NCBI GenBank assembly: GCA_047517485.1
Contig: JAKZSU010000200.1
Coordinates: forward strand, 1-12,516
Reading direction: 5' to 3'
Length of the DNA: 12,516 nucleotides
Source of the DNA: JAKZSU01 sp047517485
Lineage (GTDB): Bacteria > Pseudomonadota > Alphaproteobacteria > UBA7887
Under the pieces are notes generated by a model. The model ran no database searches. It saw nothing but the letters and a program-made list of their open reading frames with translations, and was not told where the DNA came from. A program made the translations under genes and the position numbers. This document shows, one piece after another, positions 1 through 7,528 of the stretch; position 1 is the first letter of the stretch, and every line of letters starts with the position of its first letter.

Positions 1-1
1 A

Positions 2-103
2 CTCTACAATGCCCAGTGGATCGTCGAAAAGAACGGCTACCTGAGCCCCGCTCAAGCTCGTCAGGCGTGGCACGCCGCGATCTCAATCAGGCCCGCCGCG
101 TGA
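2..103 (+). CDS. C-terminal end of an unrecognised protein (5' end outside window)
   Basis: An open frame enters from the left edge and ends at the TGA at 101-103, giving 33 residues from LYNAQWIVEKNGYLSP to SIRPAA. I do not recognise a family from this tail. It is a soluble-looking, Trp- and Ala-containing sequence without membrane segments. The next gene could begin only 7 bases downstream, which fits an operon with the polysaccharide-type genes that follow. The alternative frame used by the next gene is closed here by a TGA at 42-44, so the two are separate reading frames. The call that this is coding rests on the open frame, plausible codon use and the tight spacing. Confidence 0.5.
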   Translation, partial: LYNAQWIVEKNGYLSPAQARQAWHAAISIRPAA

Positions 104-110
104 GACAAAC

Positions 111-368
111 TTGTGTCCAAGGAACCGGGTGCGCTACAGGCTCATCAACAAACATACCGCGCCGGTCCTGATCGATTGGGTCGCGCGCTGGAAAATCCCC
201 TATGACGAACTCCATTTCGGCAAGCCATGGCCCGGGGGAGATGGATTCTATGTCGATGACAGAGCGGTGCGGCCGGACGAATTTCTCCACCTCAGCGAAG
301 CTGAGCTGAAGGCCTTGATCGAGACGTCGCGCCAGCGTTTGCAGACCAGTGCCGAGCCCGGCGAGTGA
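111..368 (+). CDS. C-terminal fragment of a capsule-biosynthesis type HAD phosphatase, probably truncated
   Basis: This 85-residue frame would start at a TTG (111) and has strong family character from about residue 12 on: INKHTAPVLIDW, then PYDELHFGKPW and GFYVDDRAVRPDEF. These match the C-terminal half of the small HAD phosphatases (about 120-130 residues) found in capsule and LPS loci, in which the GKPW lysine and the YVDD acidic pair are HAD motifs III and IV. Motif I (the DxD nucleophile) and motif II are absent, and the frame cannot extend far upstream because a TGA lies at 42-44. Residues just before the match (CPRNRVRYR) loosely resemble the family's TARNMRTY stretch without the following GNVG, which suggests a decayed or deleted 5' half. 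The stop overlaps the next gene's start (GTGA), so translation may still matter for coupling. Without the nucleophile it should not act as a phosphatase; a pseudogene is likely. Confidence 0.6.
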   Translation: MCPRNRVRYRLINKHTAPVLIDWVARWKIPYDELHFGKPWPGGDGFYVDDRAVRPDEFLHLSEAELKALIETSRQRLQTSAEPGE

Positions 369-1117
369 ACATCGTCATTACCATGGCCGGCTTCGGTTCG
401 CGGTTTCGCGACGCCGGTTATGACTTGCCGAAATATCGCATCGAGGCCCGCGGCCGAACCCTGTTTGCCTGGTCGATGGTCAGCCTACGGCATTTTTTCC
501 CGGTTTGCGAACGGCCGATATTTATCGTCCGCGATGACGACGGCGCCGGGGATTTCATCGCCGCCGAAATGGCGCGTCTCGCGGCGCCGCCGCCCGAGAT
601 TGTCGCTCTCCAGCACCCGACAGATGGCCAGGCGACCACCGCGCTTCGCGCCCGAGAGATCTGGGATGGCGAAAGGCCGCTGCTCATTTACAATATCGAC
701 ACCCACGTCGATCCGGCCCATTTGCGACCGGACATGATTCGCGGCGAGGGTTGGATTCCGTGTGTCCGCGTGGCCGGCGATCATTGGAGTTTCGTCCGCC
801 TGGACGCGGCCGGAAACGCCGTCGAGGTTCGCGAGAAGAAACGCATTTCGGAGCTGGCGTCGATAGGCCTCTACTGGTTCGCCTCGGCACACTTGTTCGA
901 AGCGGCATACCAAGCCACCTATGGTGCAAATCGGCCAAATGCACTGCCCGAACGCTACGTTGCGCCGGTGTACAACGCTTCGATCGATGATGGCCGCCAA
1001 GTCACCGCAAGCGAGATCCCGGCGACCGCCATGATCCCGCTCGGCACGCCAGAGGAATTGGATCGGTTCCGCGGCCGGGAGATCGCATTTCCCACGAGCC
1101 TACCCGTGAAGACCTGA
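365..1117 (+). CDS. Sugar nucleotidyltransferase (NTP_transferase family), surface polysaccharide type
   Basis: This 250-residue cytoplasmic enzyme should transfer a nucleotide to a sugar phosphate to make an activated sugar for glycan assembly; the sugar cannot be read from sequence. The N-terminus carries the nucleotide-binding signature MAGFGSRF (residues 7-14), followed by LPKYRI with a lysine at 23. A GQATTALRA stretch (88-96) and YNIDTHVD (109-116), with Asp112 as the likely metal ligand, fit the Rossmann-like nucleotidyltransferase fold. VREKKRIS (155-162) and ASIGLYWF (165-172) match the usual sugar-binding side. The GTG start at 365 overlaps the previous stop by four bases (GTGA), a translational-coupling arrangement. 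The length is normal for the short version of the family, without a left-handed beta-helix extension. In capsule loci such enzymes commonly sit beside the small HAD phosphatase, whose remnant lies directly upstream. Confidence 0.85.
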   Translation: MNIVITMAGFGSRFRDAGYDLPKYRIEARGRTLFAWSMVSLRHFFPVCERPIFIVRDDDGAGDFIAAEMARLAAPPPEIVALQHPTDGQATTALRAREIWDGERPLLIYNIDTHVDPAHLRPDMIRGEGWIPCVRVAGDHWSFVRLDAAGNAVEVREKKRISELASIGLYWFASAHLFEAAYQATYGANRPNALPERYVAPVYNASIDDGRQVTASEIPATAMIPLGTPEELDRFRGREIAFPTSLPVKT

Positions 1118-1123
1118 TTAAAC

Positions 1124-2938
1124 ATGGTGGTCCAAAAAATCGTGACACGTCTAGAATCCGCATTGGCGTCGCTCGTCGGTCGGGCTGTTGCGTTCGACCA
1201 TGTGCGGATGGTGAACTCGGCGCAGGATGTGGTGACCGCCCGGTATCGCGGGGCATTGGTGATCGCGCCGATTTTCTTGGTCGCGTGTATTCCGCTCCTG
1301 CTGCCCGCCGCCGTTAGCCTCAACACTTGGCAGCTCGACTATTCCTTACCACTCGATACCTCGATGCGCTGGGTCTATGGCCATGTGCCGCATATCGACT
1401 TCGAGACCCCGATCGGTGCCGCGTATTGGCTGGTCCAGGGCTGGGCAACCGCGCTGATCGGTGTCGATGTGCGGACTCCGGTGCTGGCGAATATTATCGC
1501 CGCGGTGCCGCTAGTGGCCGGGGCGGCATTCCTGCTCGGCCGGCGGCTTTCGGGTGGTCTGCTCGGCATTCTCTTGTTGGCGGTATTTCTGCTCACCATA
1601 TCGCCGCGCGCGCCCGGCGACCTGCCCGGCGAATTTTCCTTCCTGGCGGCCTACAATGGCGTCGGGAACGCGATTTTTTGTGTCTTGATTACGACATTAT
1701 TTCTCCAACCGGCGCGGCCGCGACGCGCCGGTGCTCTACCCGCCGAAGCCGGTGTGCTGGCGTTTTTTCTGTTATGGCTGATCTATCTCAAGATCACATT
1801 CGCGGTAATTTCCGTGGCCGGCGGGATCGTCGCGCTGCATTACGCGCCTGAAAATCGCAAGACCATACTGTTGGCGGCGGCGCTTCTTTTCCCGGCGGTT
1901 CTCGTCGTCGGATGGTCGACCGGCATCAATGGGCCCTATCTCGACGATATTTCCGATGCCGCGAGGGCGGGCACGGCATTCCGTTTCAAGAAGTTGCTGC
2001 TCGATATTACCAGCAGCCGCCTTAGCCTCGCGCTGATCGGCTTGTGTATGGTTTTCTACTGGACTCTCAGCGCGAGCCAGCGCTCGGAGAAGGTGAGCAA
2101 CTTGGTGGTCGCGCTCGGTCTCCTCGTCGCCGGCGCGGTGGCGATGAACCAGGCGCATAATAATTACCTGCCGCTCGGATTCGCGTCGTTGATCGTGTTA
2201 GCGCAAAGAGCGCTTTCGAACGAGCCGGAACGCGATCCTAAAAATTCGCCGGTGCGAAAAATGGCATCGTACGTGCCGCCTCTGATGGGAGCGATCCTAC
2301 TCGTCGGATTGGTGACCTTGTCCGACGTTTTCACCGTCGCTCATTATTTCCGCGCGGGTCATGAAAGTGCGATCCGCACCCGCATGTGCGACCACCCCGA
2401 CCAACCGGTCTGTGATCTGACATACGTCTTTCCCGGCTCTGCATTCGGCGCTCGTTTCAGCCCCCTTCCGGGGCCACGTTTCGCAGGCGATAGCGGATCG
2501 GCGGCGCATCCGGGGCCTCTGTCGAGCTTGGTGGAAATAATCGAATTCTGCTCGGCTAACGAAATTTGTTTCTTGTGGAAACTGAATGAGCAGCTCATTC
2601 ACCTGCTCAACCGGCATATGACGCCCGACGACCGGCCGTACTTTTTCGGCTTCACCAACATTCTGCCGTATTACTATCAGGTCGAGCCGCCAAAACATGT
2701 CATGGCGTGGAGCGGCGTGGACCGGAATTTTTCGCAAGCCTCGCACCCGTCGCCGGCGCACATGTTCTCGGACATTACTGTTTTGGTGCTGCCGAAAGTC
2801 AAATTTGGGTCGGGTATGGAACCTGGTCTCCACCCGATATACGAGGACGAGCTGCCGGCGTATTTTTCCAAAGTCGATGAGGCCGAGGCGTGGAGTATCT
2901 GGCGCCGACCGGACACGCGCTCACCAACCAATCAATAG
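1124..2938 (+). CDS. Multi-pass membrane protein, GT-C glycosyltransferase-like
   Basis: A 604-residue integral membrane protein with roughly 10-12 hydrophobic segments between residues 43 and 405, followed by a soluble domain of about 200 residues (405-604), probably periplasmic. After the first membrane segment comes a loop with acidic and histidine residues (DYSLPLDT, then GHVPHIDFETPIG, about 72-98). This resembles the first extracytoplasmic loop of GT-C enzymes, which use polyprenyl-phosphate sugars and hold their catalytic acid there. The C-terminal domain contains four cysteines (CDHPDQPVC and CSANEIC), which may pair in the periplasm. It starts 7 bases after the nucleotidyltransferase and is the last gene of this operon. 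Its stop lies only 10 bases from the convergent response regulator's stop, with no T-tract terminator between. GT-C assignment is inferred from topology and loop character; the substrate is unknown. The ATG at 1124 has a weak ribosome-binding site. Confidence 0.7.
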   Translation: MVVQKIVTRLESALASLVGRAVAFDHVRMVNSAQDVVTARYRGALVIAPIFLVACIPLLLPAAVSLNTWQLDYSLPLDTSMRWVYGHVPHIDFETPIGAAYWLVQGWATALIGVDVRTPVLANIIAAVPLVAGAAFLLGRRLSGGLLGILLLAVFLLTISPRAPGDLPGEFSFLAAYNGVGNAIFCVLITTLFLQPARPRRAGALPAEAGVLAFFLLWLIYLKITFAVISVAGGIVALHYAPENRKTILLAAALLFPAVLVVGWSTGINGPYLDDISDAARAGTAFRFKKLLLDITSSRLSLALIGLCMVFYWTLSASQRSEKVSNLVVALGLLVAGAVAMNQAHNNYLPLGFASLIVLAQRALSNEPERDPKNSPVRKMASYVPPLMGAILLVGLVTLSDVFTVAHYFRAGHESAIRTRMCDHPDQPVCDLTYVFPGSAFGARFSPLPGPRFAGDSGSAAHPGPLSSLVEIIEFCSANEICFLWKLNEQLIHLLNRHMTPDDRPYFFGFTNILPYYYQVEPPKHVMAWSGVDRNFSQASHPSPAHMFSDITVLVLPKVKFGSGMEPGLHPIYEDELPAYFSKVDEAEAWSIWRRPDTRSPTNQ

Positions 2939-2948
2939 TTAGCGAGTT

Positions 2949-3575
2949 TCAACCATCCTTGGCACCGGTGGTCGCCGTGAACACCTTGCGCGTGAGTTCG
3001 GCGAGCGATGCCGCGCCCATTTTGCGCATCACCTTCGAGCGATGAAATTCGATGGTTTTTTCGCTCAGGCCGAGGCGCGCGGCGATATCCTTATTTGATT
3101 TGCCCTCGACGATGCCGTCGAGCACTTCGCGTTCCCGCCCAGTCAATTGATTGAGTTGGCGCACGATCGACATCCGCTCGGCGTCCGCATCCATCGTTTT
3201 GGCGTTCTGCTCGAGGGCGCGTTGGATCAGGTCGAGCAGGACTTGATCGTTGAACGGCTTTTGTATGAAATCGAAGGCGCCGCTCTTCATCGCGCGAACC
3301 GCCATATCGACATCGCCATGGCCGGTGATGATGATGACCGGCAGGTTGATCCCGCGGTCGGATAATTGGCGTTGCAGTTCGAGCCCGCTCATGCCGGGCA
3401 TTCGAACATCGACAATCATGCAGCCGCGTTGCCCGTCATCGTAGGAATCGAGAAATTCGGTGGCGGATGCCGAGGTATGCACGGCAAGATCGATCGAGGC
3501 GATGAGCCAGCGAAGTGAATCGCGCACCACCTCATCGTCGTCAACCACAAATACGATCGGTTTTTCTTCAGTCAT
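2949..3575 (-). CDS. FixJ-family response regulator (receiver + LuxR-type HTH)
   Basis: This 208-residue transcription factor has an N-terminal receiver domain (about 5-120) with the acidic pocket VDDDE (11-15), phospho-acceptor Asp56 (MIVDVRMPG), Thr84 and Lys106 (QKPF). The C-terminal LuxR/GerE-type helix-turn-helix (about 142-205) carries the LTGREREVLDGIVEGKSNK signature and the KTIEFHRSKVMRKMGA recognition region. The layout and length match FixJ/TodT/StyR-type regulators, where phosphorylation by a cognate kinase frees the DNA-binding domain. It lies 23 bases downstream of the histidine kinase on the same strand, so the two should be co-transcribed partners. The call of family is firm; target genes are unknown. 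The name FixJ describes the architecture only: the adjacent kinase shows no sign of the haem-binding FixL PAS domain. Confidence 0.93.
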   Translation of the reverse strand: MTEEKPIVFVVDDDEVVRDSLRWLIASIDLAVHTSASATEFLDSYDDGQRGCMIVDVRMPGMSGLELQRQLSDRGINLPVIIITGHGDVDMAVRAMKSGAFDFIQKPFNDQVLLDLIQRALEQNAKTMDADAERMSIVRQLNQLTGREREVLDGIVEGKSNKDIAARLGLSEKTIEFHRSKVMRKMGAASLAELTRKVFTATTGAKDG

Positions 3576-3598
3576 GGCGATCTATCCAATTTCCGACG

Positions 3599-5629
3599 TC
3601 AGGCCGCGGTAGTGTCCGCGGCAATCGGCAAGGTAAACCGGAATATAGTTCCCGAGTTCGCACTTGCTTCCCCGGAACTCGGACTGCCAACGGATTCTAC
3701 CCACATTGCCCCCTTATGCGCCTCGACAATCGAACGAGAAATCGACAACCCCATGCCGAGGCCACTTTCCTTGGTCGTATAAAACGGATCGAACAAGCTT
3801 TCCAGACCCTTGGCGTCGATCCCTGGCCCGTCGTCGATAACCGAGACCATGATGGAATCGTCATCCGTGCGCTCGGATTTTATCACCATGCGACCGTCGT
3901 GATGCCCGGCATCCGCCAGCGCCTCGAGGCCGTTCCGGACGAGATTGAGAATGACCTGTTCGATTTGCACCAGGTCGGCCAAGGTTGGCGACAGGTCGTC
4001 GGCCAATTCCAGGGTGATCGTCGTGCGCTGGCGACGCAGGTCCGAACCCATCATTTCGACCACGTCCAGTATCGCCTCATTGACATCGATCGCCTCGCTG
4101 GCCGGCTTCTGCTTGCCGACGAATCCGCGAATCCGCTTAATGATCTCGCCGGCTCTCGTCGCCTGTTTGTTGACCTGATCCAAAGCCTCGAGGAGTTCCG
4201 CGGTGTCCGCGCCACCAACCCGCAGACGCCGGACGCAGCCCTGCGCGTAATTCTTTATCGCCGCCAGGGGCTGGTTCAGTTCATGCGCGAGGTTGGTCGC
4301 CATCTCGCCCATTGTGCCAAGCCGGAAGAAATGGGCGAGCTCGGCTTCCTGCTGTCGGTTACGGTCCTCCATGGCCAGGCGATCGGTTATATCGTCGCCG
4401 GAACTCAGAATTCCGGTGACGGTCCCGGCATCATCCAAGACCGTCGTGCTTTGCCACGCGACCGCGCGGCGCTCGCCGTCGCGGGCGATCACCTGATACT
4501 CGGTTGGCTCGACCTCGTCGCGCTCGCCCTGCAAAAGCGCCCGCATTGTCGCCGCCACGCGTTCGCGCTCTTCTTCCACGACAAATTCGGCCACCCAATC
4601 GCAGCCGATCAAATCTTCGCGCCGGCGGCCAAGTACGCGGCACCCGCGATCGTTAACCAACTCGATCCGACCGTCGGCGTCGATCGCGACTATGATGCTG
4701 CCGACGATCGACAGATATCGTCCCGCCCGTTCGCGCTCGCGGTGCAAGGCGCGCTCGCGTTCCATGACGATGAGCACGGTATCGCGAGCCCGCCGCACGA
4801 ACGCCCACGCCAGACCGAGCAAGGCCGGGGAGGCGAGGATAATCAGGAACAGCGCCTTGTCGAAAACATGCTGGCCGGGCGATTCCTTAGTCCAGGTTAC
4901 GCCGCCGAGCGCGGTTCCGTCGGCCGCGATCAGCGGGATTCCGTGCGATGGCGGCGCCTCTTCTGGCGCGACAATTCTGAGATCGGGTAGGTCCAACGTC
5001 GAGGAAAGCCCGGCCATTGCCGGTGCGTCGAGCGCGGTCGCCAAAAGAAGAACGGTGCCGTCCAAAACCGGAGAAGCGGGCGTCGACTCGGATAGTCTGG
5101 TGACGCCGACAAACTGGACCTCGCCTTGGAATTTGCCGAGTCCGCTATGCGCGCGAATGGGCTCAGCTCGTGGCTCCCGCGCCAATCCGATCAAGCGCCG
5201 GATCGCTGGTGTCAGGACAGCGGCCGGGTCGACATCGACCCGTTTCCCATCGTGGTACACGTAGTCGAAACCGTCATCGCCATTGATAATGATGATCCAG
5301 TCGTAGCCGTGCGTCGTGGTAATCGGATGGCCAATTCGAGTGTCGAGCCATTCGCCATCCAAGGTCCAATGGCGGTCGGATTCGAGGCGCAGAAAACGCC
5401 CATAGTCGATCGTCGTTCGCGCCATGTCGCGATGGATTTGGTCGAGCATGGTAACCGCGGTCCGCAGCGATCTGTCGGTCGCGATTCCGTCCTGCCATCG
5501 GGCCGCCATGAAAACCAGAAACGTGATCAGCACGACGCCGATGATGCCCATCGCACCGACCGGCAGAATCATGTTGTGCGTCAATACGTCGTGGTCTTCT
5601 TTTTGAGTCCGGTCTTCCTCGGGTTTCAT
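3599..5629 (-). CDS. Membrane sensor histidine kinase (CHASE4-like periplasmic domain, PAS, HisKA, HATPase)
   Basis: Read from the ATG at 5629, this is a 676-residue inner-membrane kinase. Membrane segments at about 20-42 and 259-279 bracket a periplasmic region of about 215 residues. Its early part (MLDQIHRDMARTTIDYGRF, then YDWIIIINGDDGFDYVYHDG) resembles CHASE4 sensor domains. A coiled linker leads to a PAS domain (about 302-415, ending ILSSGDDITDRL). The phospho-acceptor is His449 in LAHELNQPLAAIKN, the FixL/DctB-type H-box. The ATPase shows the N-box LNLVRNGLEAL, G1 DDGPGID, and F/G2 boxes FDPFYTTKESGLGMGL. Ligand unknown. In-frame alternative starts are ATG 5677 and TTG 5758; 5629 was chosen because MKPEEDRTQ gives a short charged cytoplasmic N-terminus before the first membrane segment, but none has a strong ribosome-binding site. 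It precedes its FixJ-type partner by 23 bases. Confidence 0.88.
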   Translation of the reverse strand: MKPEEDRTQKEDHDVLTHNMILPVGAMGIIGVVLITFLVFMAARWQDGIATDRSLRTAVTMLDQIHRDMARTTIDYGRFLRLESDRHWTLDGEWLDTRIGHPITTTHGYDWIIIINGDDGFDYVYHDGKRVDVDPAAVLTPAIRRLIGLAREPRAEPIRAHSGLGKFQGEVQFVGVTRLSESTPASPVLDGTVLLLATALDAPAMAGLSSTLDLPDLRIVAPEEAPPSHGIPLIAADGTALGGVTWTKESPGQHVFDKALFLIILASPALLGLAWAFVRRARDTVLIVMERERALHRERERAGRYLSIVGSIIVAIDADGRIELVNDRGCRVLGRRREDLIGCDWVAEFVVEEERERVAATMRALLQGERDEVEPTEYQVIARDGERRAVAWQSTTVLDDAGTVTGILSSGDDITDRLAMEDRNRQQEAELAHFFRLGTMGEMATNLAHELNQPLAAIKNYAQGCVRRLRVGGADTAELLEALDQVNKQATRAGEIIKRIRGFVGKQKPASEAIDVNEAILDVVEMMGSDLRRQRTTITLELADDLSPTLADLVQIEQVILNLVRNGLEALADAGHHDGRMVIKSERTDDDSIMVSVIDDGPGIDAKGLESLFDPFYTTKESGLGMGLSISRSIVEAHKGAMWVESVGSPSSGEASANSGTIFRFTLPIAADTTAA

Positions 5630-5805
5630 ATCGCTGTTCGACTGGGTTCGGAGCTGGTGCGCGCATATTCGCCACATGAATAAGATCGTGCGTAAAGCCG
5701 CCGACGGCAAGTCATCATCCACTGCGTTCGATCCAGAGCAAATAATGCCGCCGGGCAATATTTGGCGTCCGCACCGAGTTTGCGGTATGGTCAGGGCGGG
5801 CGATC
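5630..5805. promoter_or_regulatory. Divergent control region between histidine kinase and LuxO-like regulator
   Basis: These 176 bases separate two divergent genes and should hold both promoters. On the plus strand TTGGCG (5762-5767) and TATGGT (5786-5791), 18 bases apart, are a passable sigma-70-type pair. A start at about 5798 would leave only a few bases before the ATG at 5806, which would instead favour the internal ATG at 5842. No GG-N10-GC sigma-54 element was seen upstream of the activator gene. No convincing minus-strand promoter was recognised. Part of this region is coding if the kinase starts at 5677 or 5758. Confidence 0.35.
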
Positions 5806-7269
5806 ATGTCGTCGTCGCGCCAAGCGAAATGCTGCGAATCGATGTCGGTCGAAAGACGCGTATTATTAGTCGAAGATTCTGAACCTCTGGCTCGCACCTA
5901 CGAGCGTTATTTGAGGTTCGAATCCTATAATGTCGTGTACGCGGCGGATGGCGCTGCCGCGCTCCAGAGATTGGAAGACGAACAGTTCGACGCGGTCATA
6001 TTGGATTTGCGTCTTCCCGACATGCACGGGCTGGGAATTCTCCGCCGAATTCGCGCCACCGAGGGCGGTCCGTCGGTGGTGGTGATTACCGCCGACGGAC
6101 AAATCTCCACCGCGGTCGAGGTGATGCGCGATGGCGCCTTCGACTTCATCGTCAAGCCGTTTAATGCGGAACGCCTGATCGTGACCCTGCGCAATGCCGT
6201 CGATCACCGGCATTTGACGGAAATGGTCGATACCTACCGCCAGGACTTCGCGCGGCAAAATTATTTTGGATTTATCGGCTCTTCGCCGGCGATGCAGCGG
6301 GTCTATCGGGTTATCGATGCCGCGGCGTCGAGCGATGCCACGGTGTTTGTGAGCGGCGAAAGCGGCACCGGCAAGGAATTGTGCGCGGAGGCGATTCATA
6401 AGGGCAGTCCGCGGCGCAATCGACCGCTGATCGTCATCAACTGTGCCGCGATTCCCAAGGATCTCGTCGAGAGCGAGATATTCGGCCACGTGAAGGGCGC
6501 TTTTACCGGCGCGGTGGCCGACCGCGATGGTGCCGCCGCCGCCGCCGATGGCGGCACTCTGTTTCTCGACGAAATTTGCGAGATGCCGCTCGACCTGCAA
6601 GCGAAACTCTTGCGATTCGTGCAAACCGGAACCTTTACCCGAATCGGCGATACCCGACTCACCACCGTCGATGTCCGTTTCGTGTGTGCGACCAATCGCG
6701 ATCCGCGGAACGAGGTGGCGGCGGGCCGCTTCCGCGAGGATCTTTATTATCGCCTGCACGTCATTCCGATTCTGCTGCCGCCACTGCACGAACGGGGCGC
6801 CGATATTCTTTCCATGGCGAAGCATTTTCTCACCGAGTATGCACGCGCCGAGGGCAAGCGGTTTGCCGAGTTTTCGCATCAGGCGGCGCAGGATCTTTTG
6901 GCTTATTTGTGGCCCGGCAATGTTCGCGAGTTACAAAACCTGATTCGCAATGTCGTCGTCCTGAACGATGGCGACGAAGTGACTGTCGAAATGCTCGGAC
7001 TGGAAAAACTGTCGTCCGACTTAAAAGCCCTATCGCCGCCGGCGCGGGATAATCCGGACGCCATACCCGCGACCAACCCCGACCAGCGAGAGAACGGCGA
7101 AGCGCTCGACGTGGTCCTCGGTCCGCTGTGGAACATGGAACGCCAGTGCATCGAATTCGCCTTGGCTGCCGCCGGTGGCAATATTCCGAGGGCGGCCGCG
7201 ATGCTCGAGATCAGCCCGTCGACGATCTATCGCAAACGGCAGGCGTGGCGAGCGCTCACCGACAGCTAA
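5806..7269 (+). CDS. LuxO-like sigma-54-dependent response regulator (NtrC family)
   Basis: This 487-residue enhancer-binding activator has three domains. The receiver (about 16-130) has the pocket VEDSE, phospho-acceptor Asp67 (VILDLRLPD), Thr95 and Lys117. The AAA+ domain (about 155-395) has Walker A GESGTGKE (184-191), the sigma-54 contact loop GAFTGA (231-236), Walker B GTLFLDE (250-256) and WPGNVREL (369-376). A Fis-type helix-turn-helix ends the protein (about 444-483, NIPRAAAMLEISPSTIYRK). The sequence is close to Vibrio LuxO as I remember it: the post-receiver NYFGFIGSSPAMQRVY, then KELCAEAIHKGS, SEIFGHVKGAFTGA and LRFVQTGTFTRIGDT. Intact GAFTGA means it should activate sigma-54 promoters when phosphorylated, in LuxO's case via an HPt protein; a LuxU-like HPt gene lies just beyond. 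Start: ATG 5806 follows AGGGCGGG; ATG 5842 (MSVERRVLLVEDS) matches LuxO's N-terminus better and is a real alternative. Confidence 0.92.
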   Translation: MSSSRQAKCCESMSVERRVLLVEDSEPLARTYERYLRFESYNVVYAADGAAALQRLEDEQFDAVILDLRLPDMHGLGILRRIRATEGGPSVVVITADGQISTAVEVMRDGAFDFIVKPFNAERLIVTLRNAVDHRHLTEMVDTYRQDFARQNYFGFIGSSPAMQRVYRVIDAAASSDATVFVSGESGTGKELCAEAIHKGSPRRNRPLIVINCAAIPKDLVESEIFGHVKGAFTGAVADRDGAAAAADGGTLFLDEICEMPLDLQAKLLRFVQTGTFTRIGDTRLTTVDVRFVCATNRDPRNEVAAGRFREDLYYRLHVIPILLPPLHERGADILSMAKHFLTEYARAEGKRFAEFSHQAAQDLLAYLWPGNVRELQNLIRNVVVLNDGDEVTVEMLGLEKLSSDLKALSPPARDNPDAIPATNPDQRENGEALDVVLGPLWNMERQCIEFALAAAGGNIPRAAAMLEISPSTIYRKRQAWRALTDS

Positions 7270-7294
7270 TACCGGTCAAAGACTGCACGGCTTG

Positions 7295-7330
7295 CTAGTG
7301 GATGAAATCTAACAGATGGACCCCATACGA
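7295..7330 (+). repeat. Left terminal inverted repeat of the MITE-like element
   Basis: It begins CTAGTGGATGAAATCTAACA and ends ACCCCATACGA. It is the reverse complement of 7529-7564 with one mismatch (G at 7318 where perfect pairing needs C). The AT-rich outer part differs in composition from the GC-rich surroundings. Confidence 0.9.
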
Positions 7331-7528
7331 CGGCTTACCAGGCTCGCCCGGTTAGGCGCCCGATGCGCGGTGATGCCGGCGCATCACCAGCATCGGGCAA
7401 CGCGGCCGGCGGACCTGGTAAGCCGCCCCGCGGGTCCGCATTCCCGGCTTCTCGCGGCGTCGAGCGCCCTTGACGATGCCCACACATCGTCGGCGCGCGC
7501 TCTCCTATCGAGAAACCGGGAATGCGGA

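Noticed and set aside
3515..4990. Long plus-strand open frame (491 codons) opposite the histidine kinase
   Set aside because: It is a shadow of a high-GC gene on the other strand. The minus-strand protein has complete kinase motifs, while this translation is rich in Arg/His/Asp with no recognisable domain.
3599..5629. Kinase as a haem-based FixL oxygen sensor
   Set aside because: The PAS domain has no histidine in the expected haem-ligand region and the protein carries a large periplasmic sensor. Only the H-box and the FixJ-type partner recall FixL.
5866..6879. Minus-strand open frame (337 codons) opposite the LuxO-like gene
   Set aside because: Antisense shadow; its translation has no family character and the sense gene is complete.
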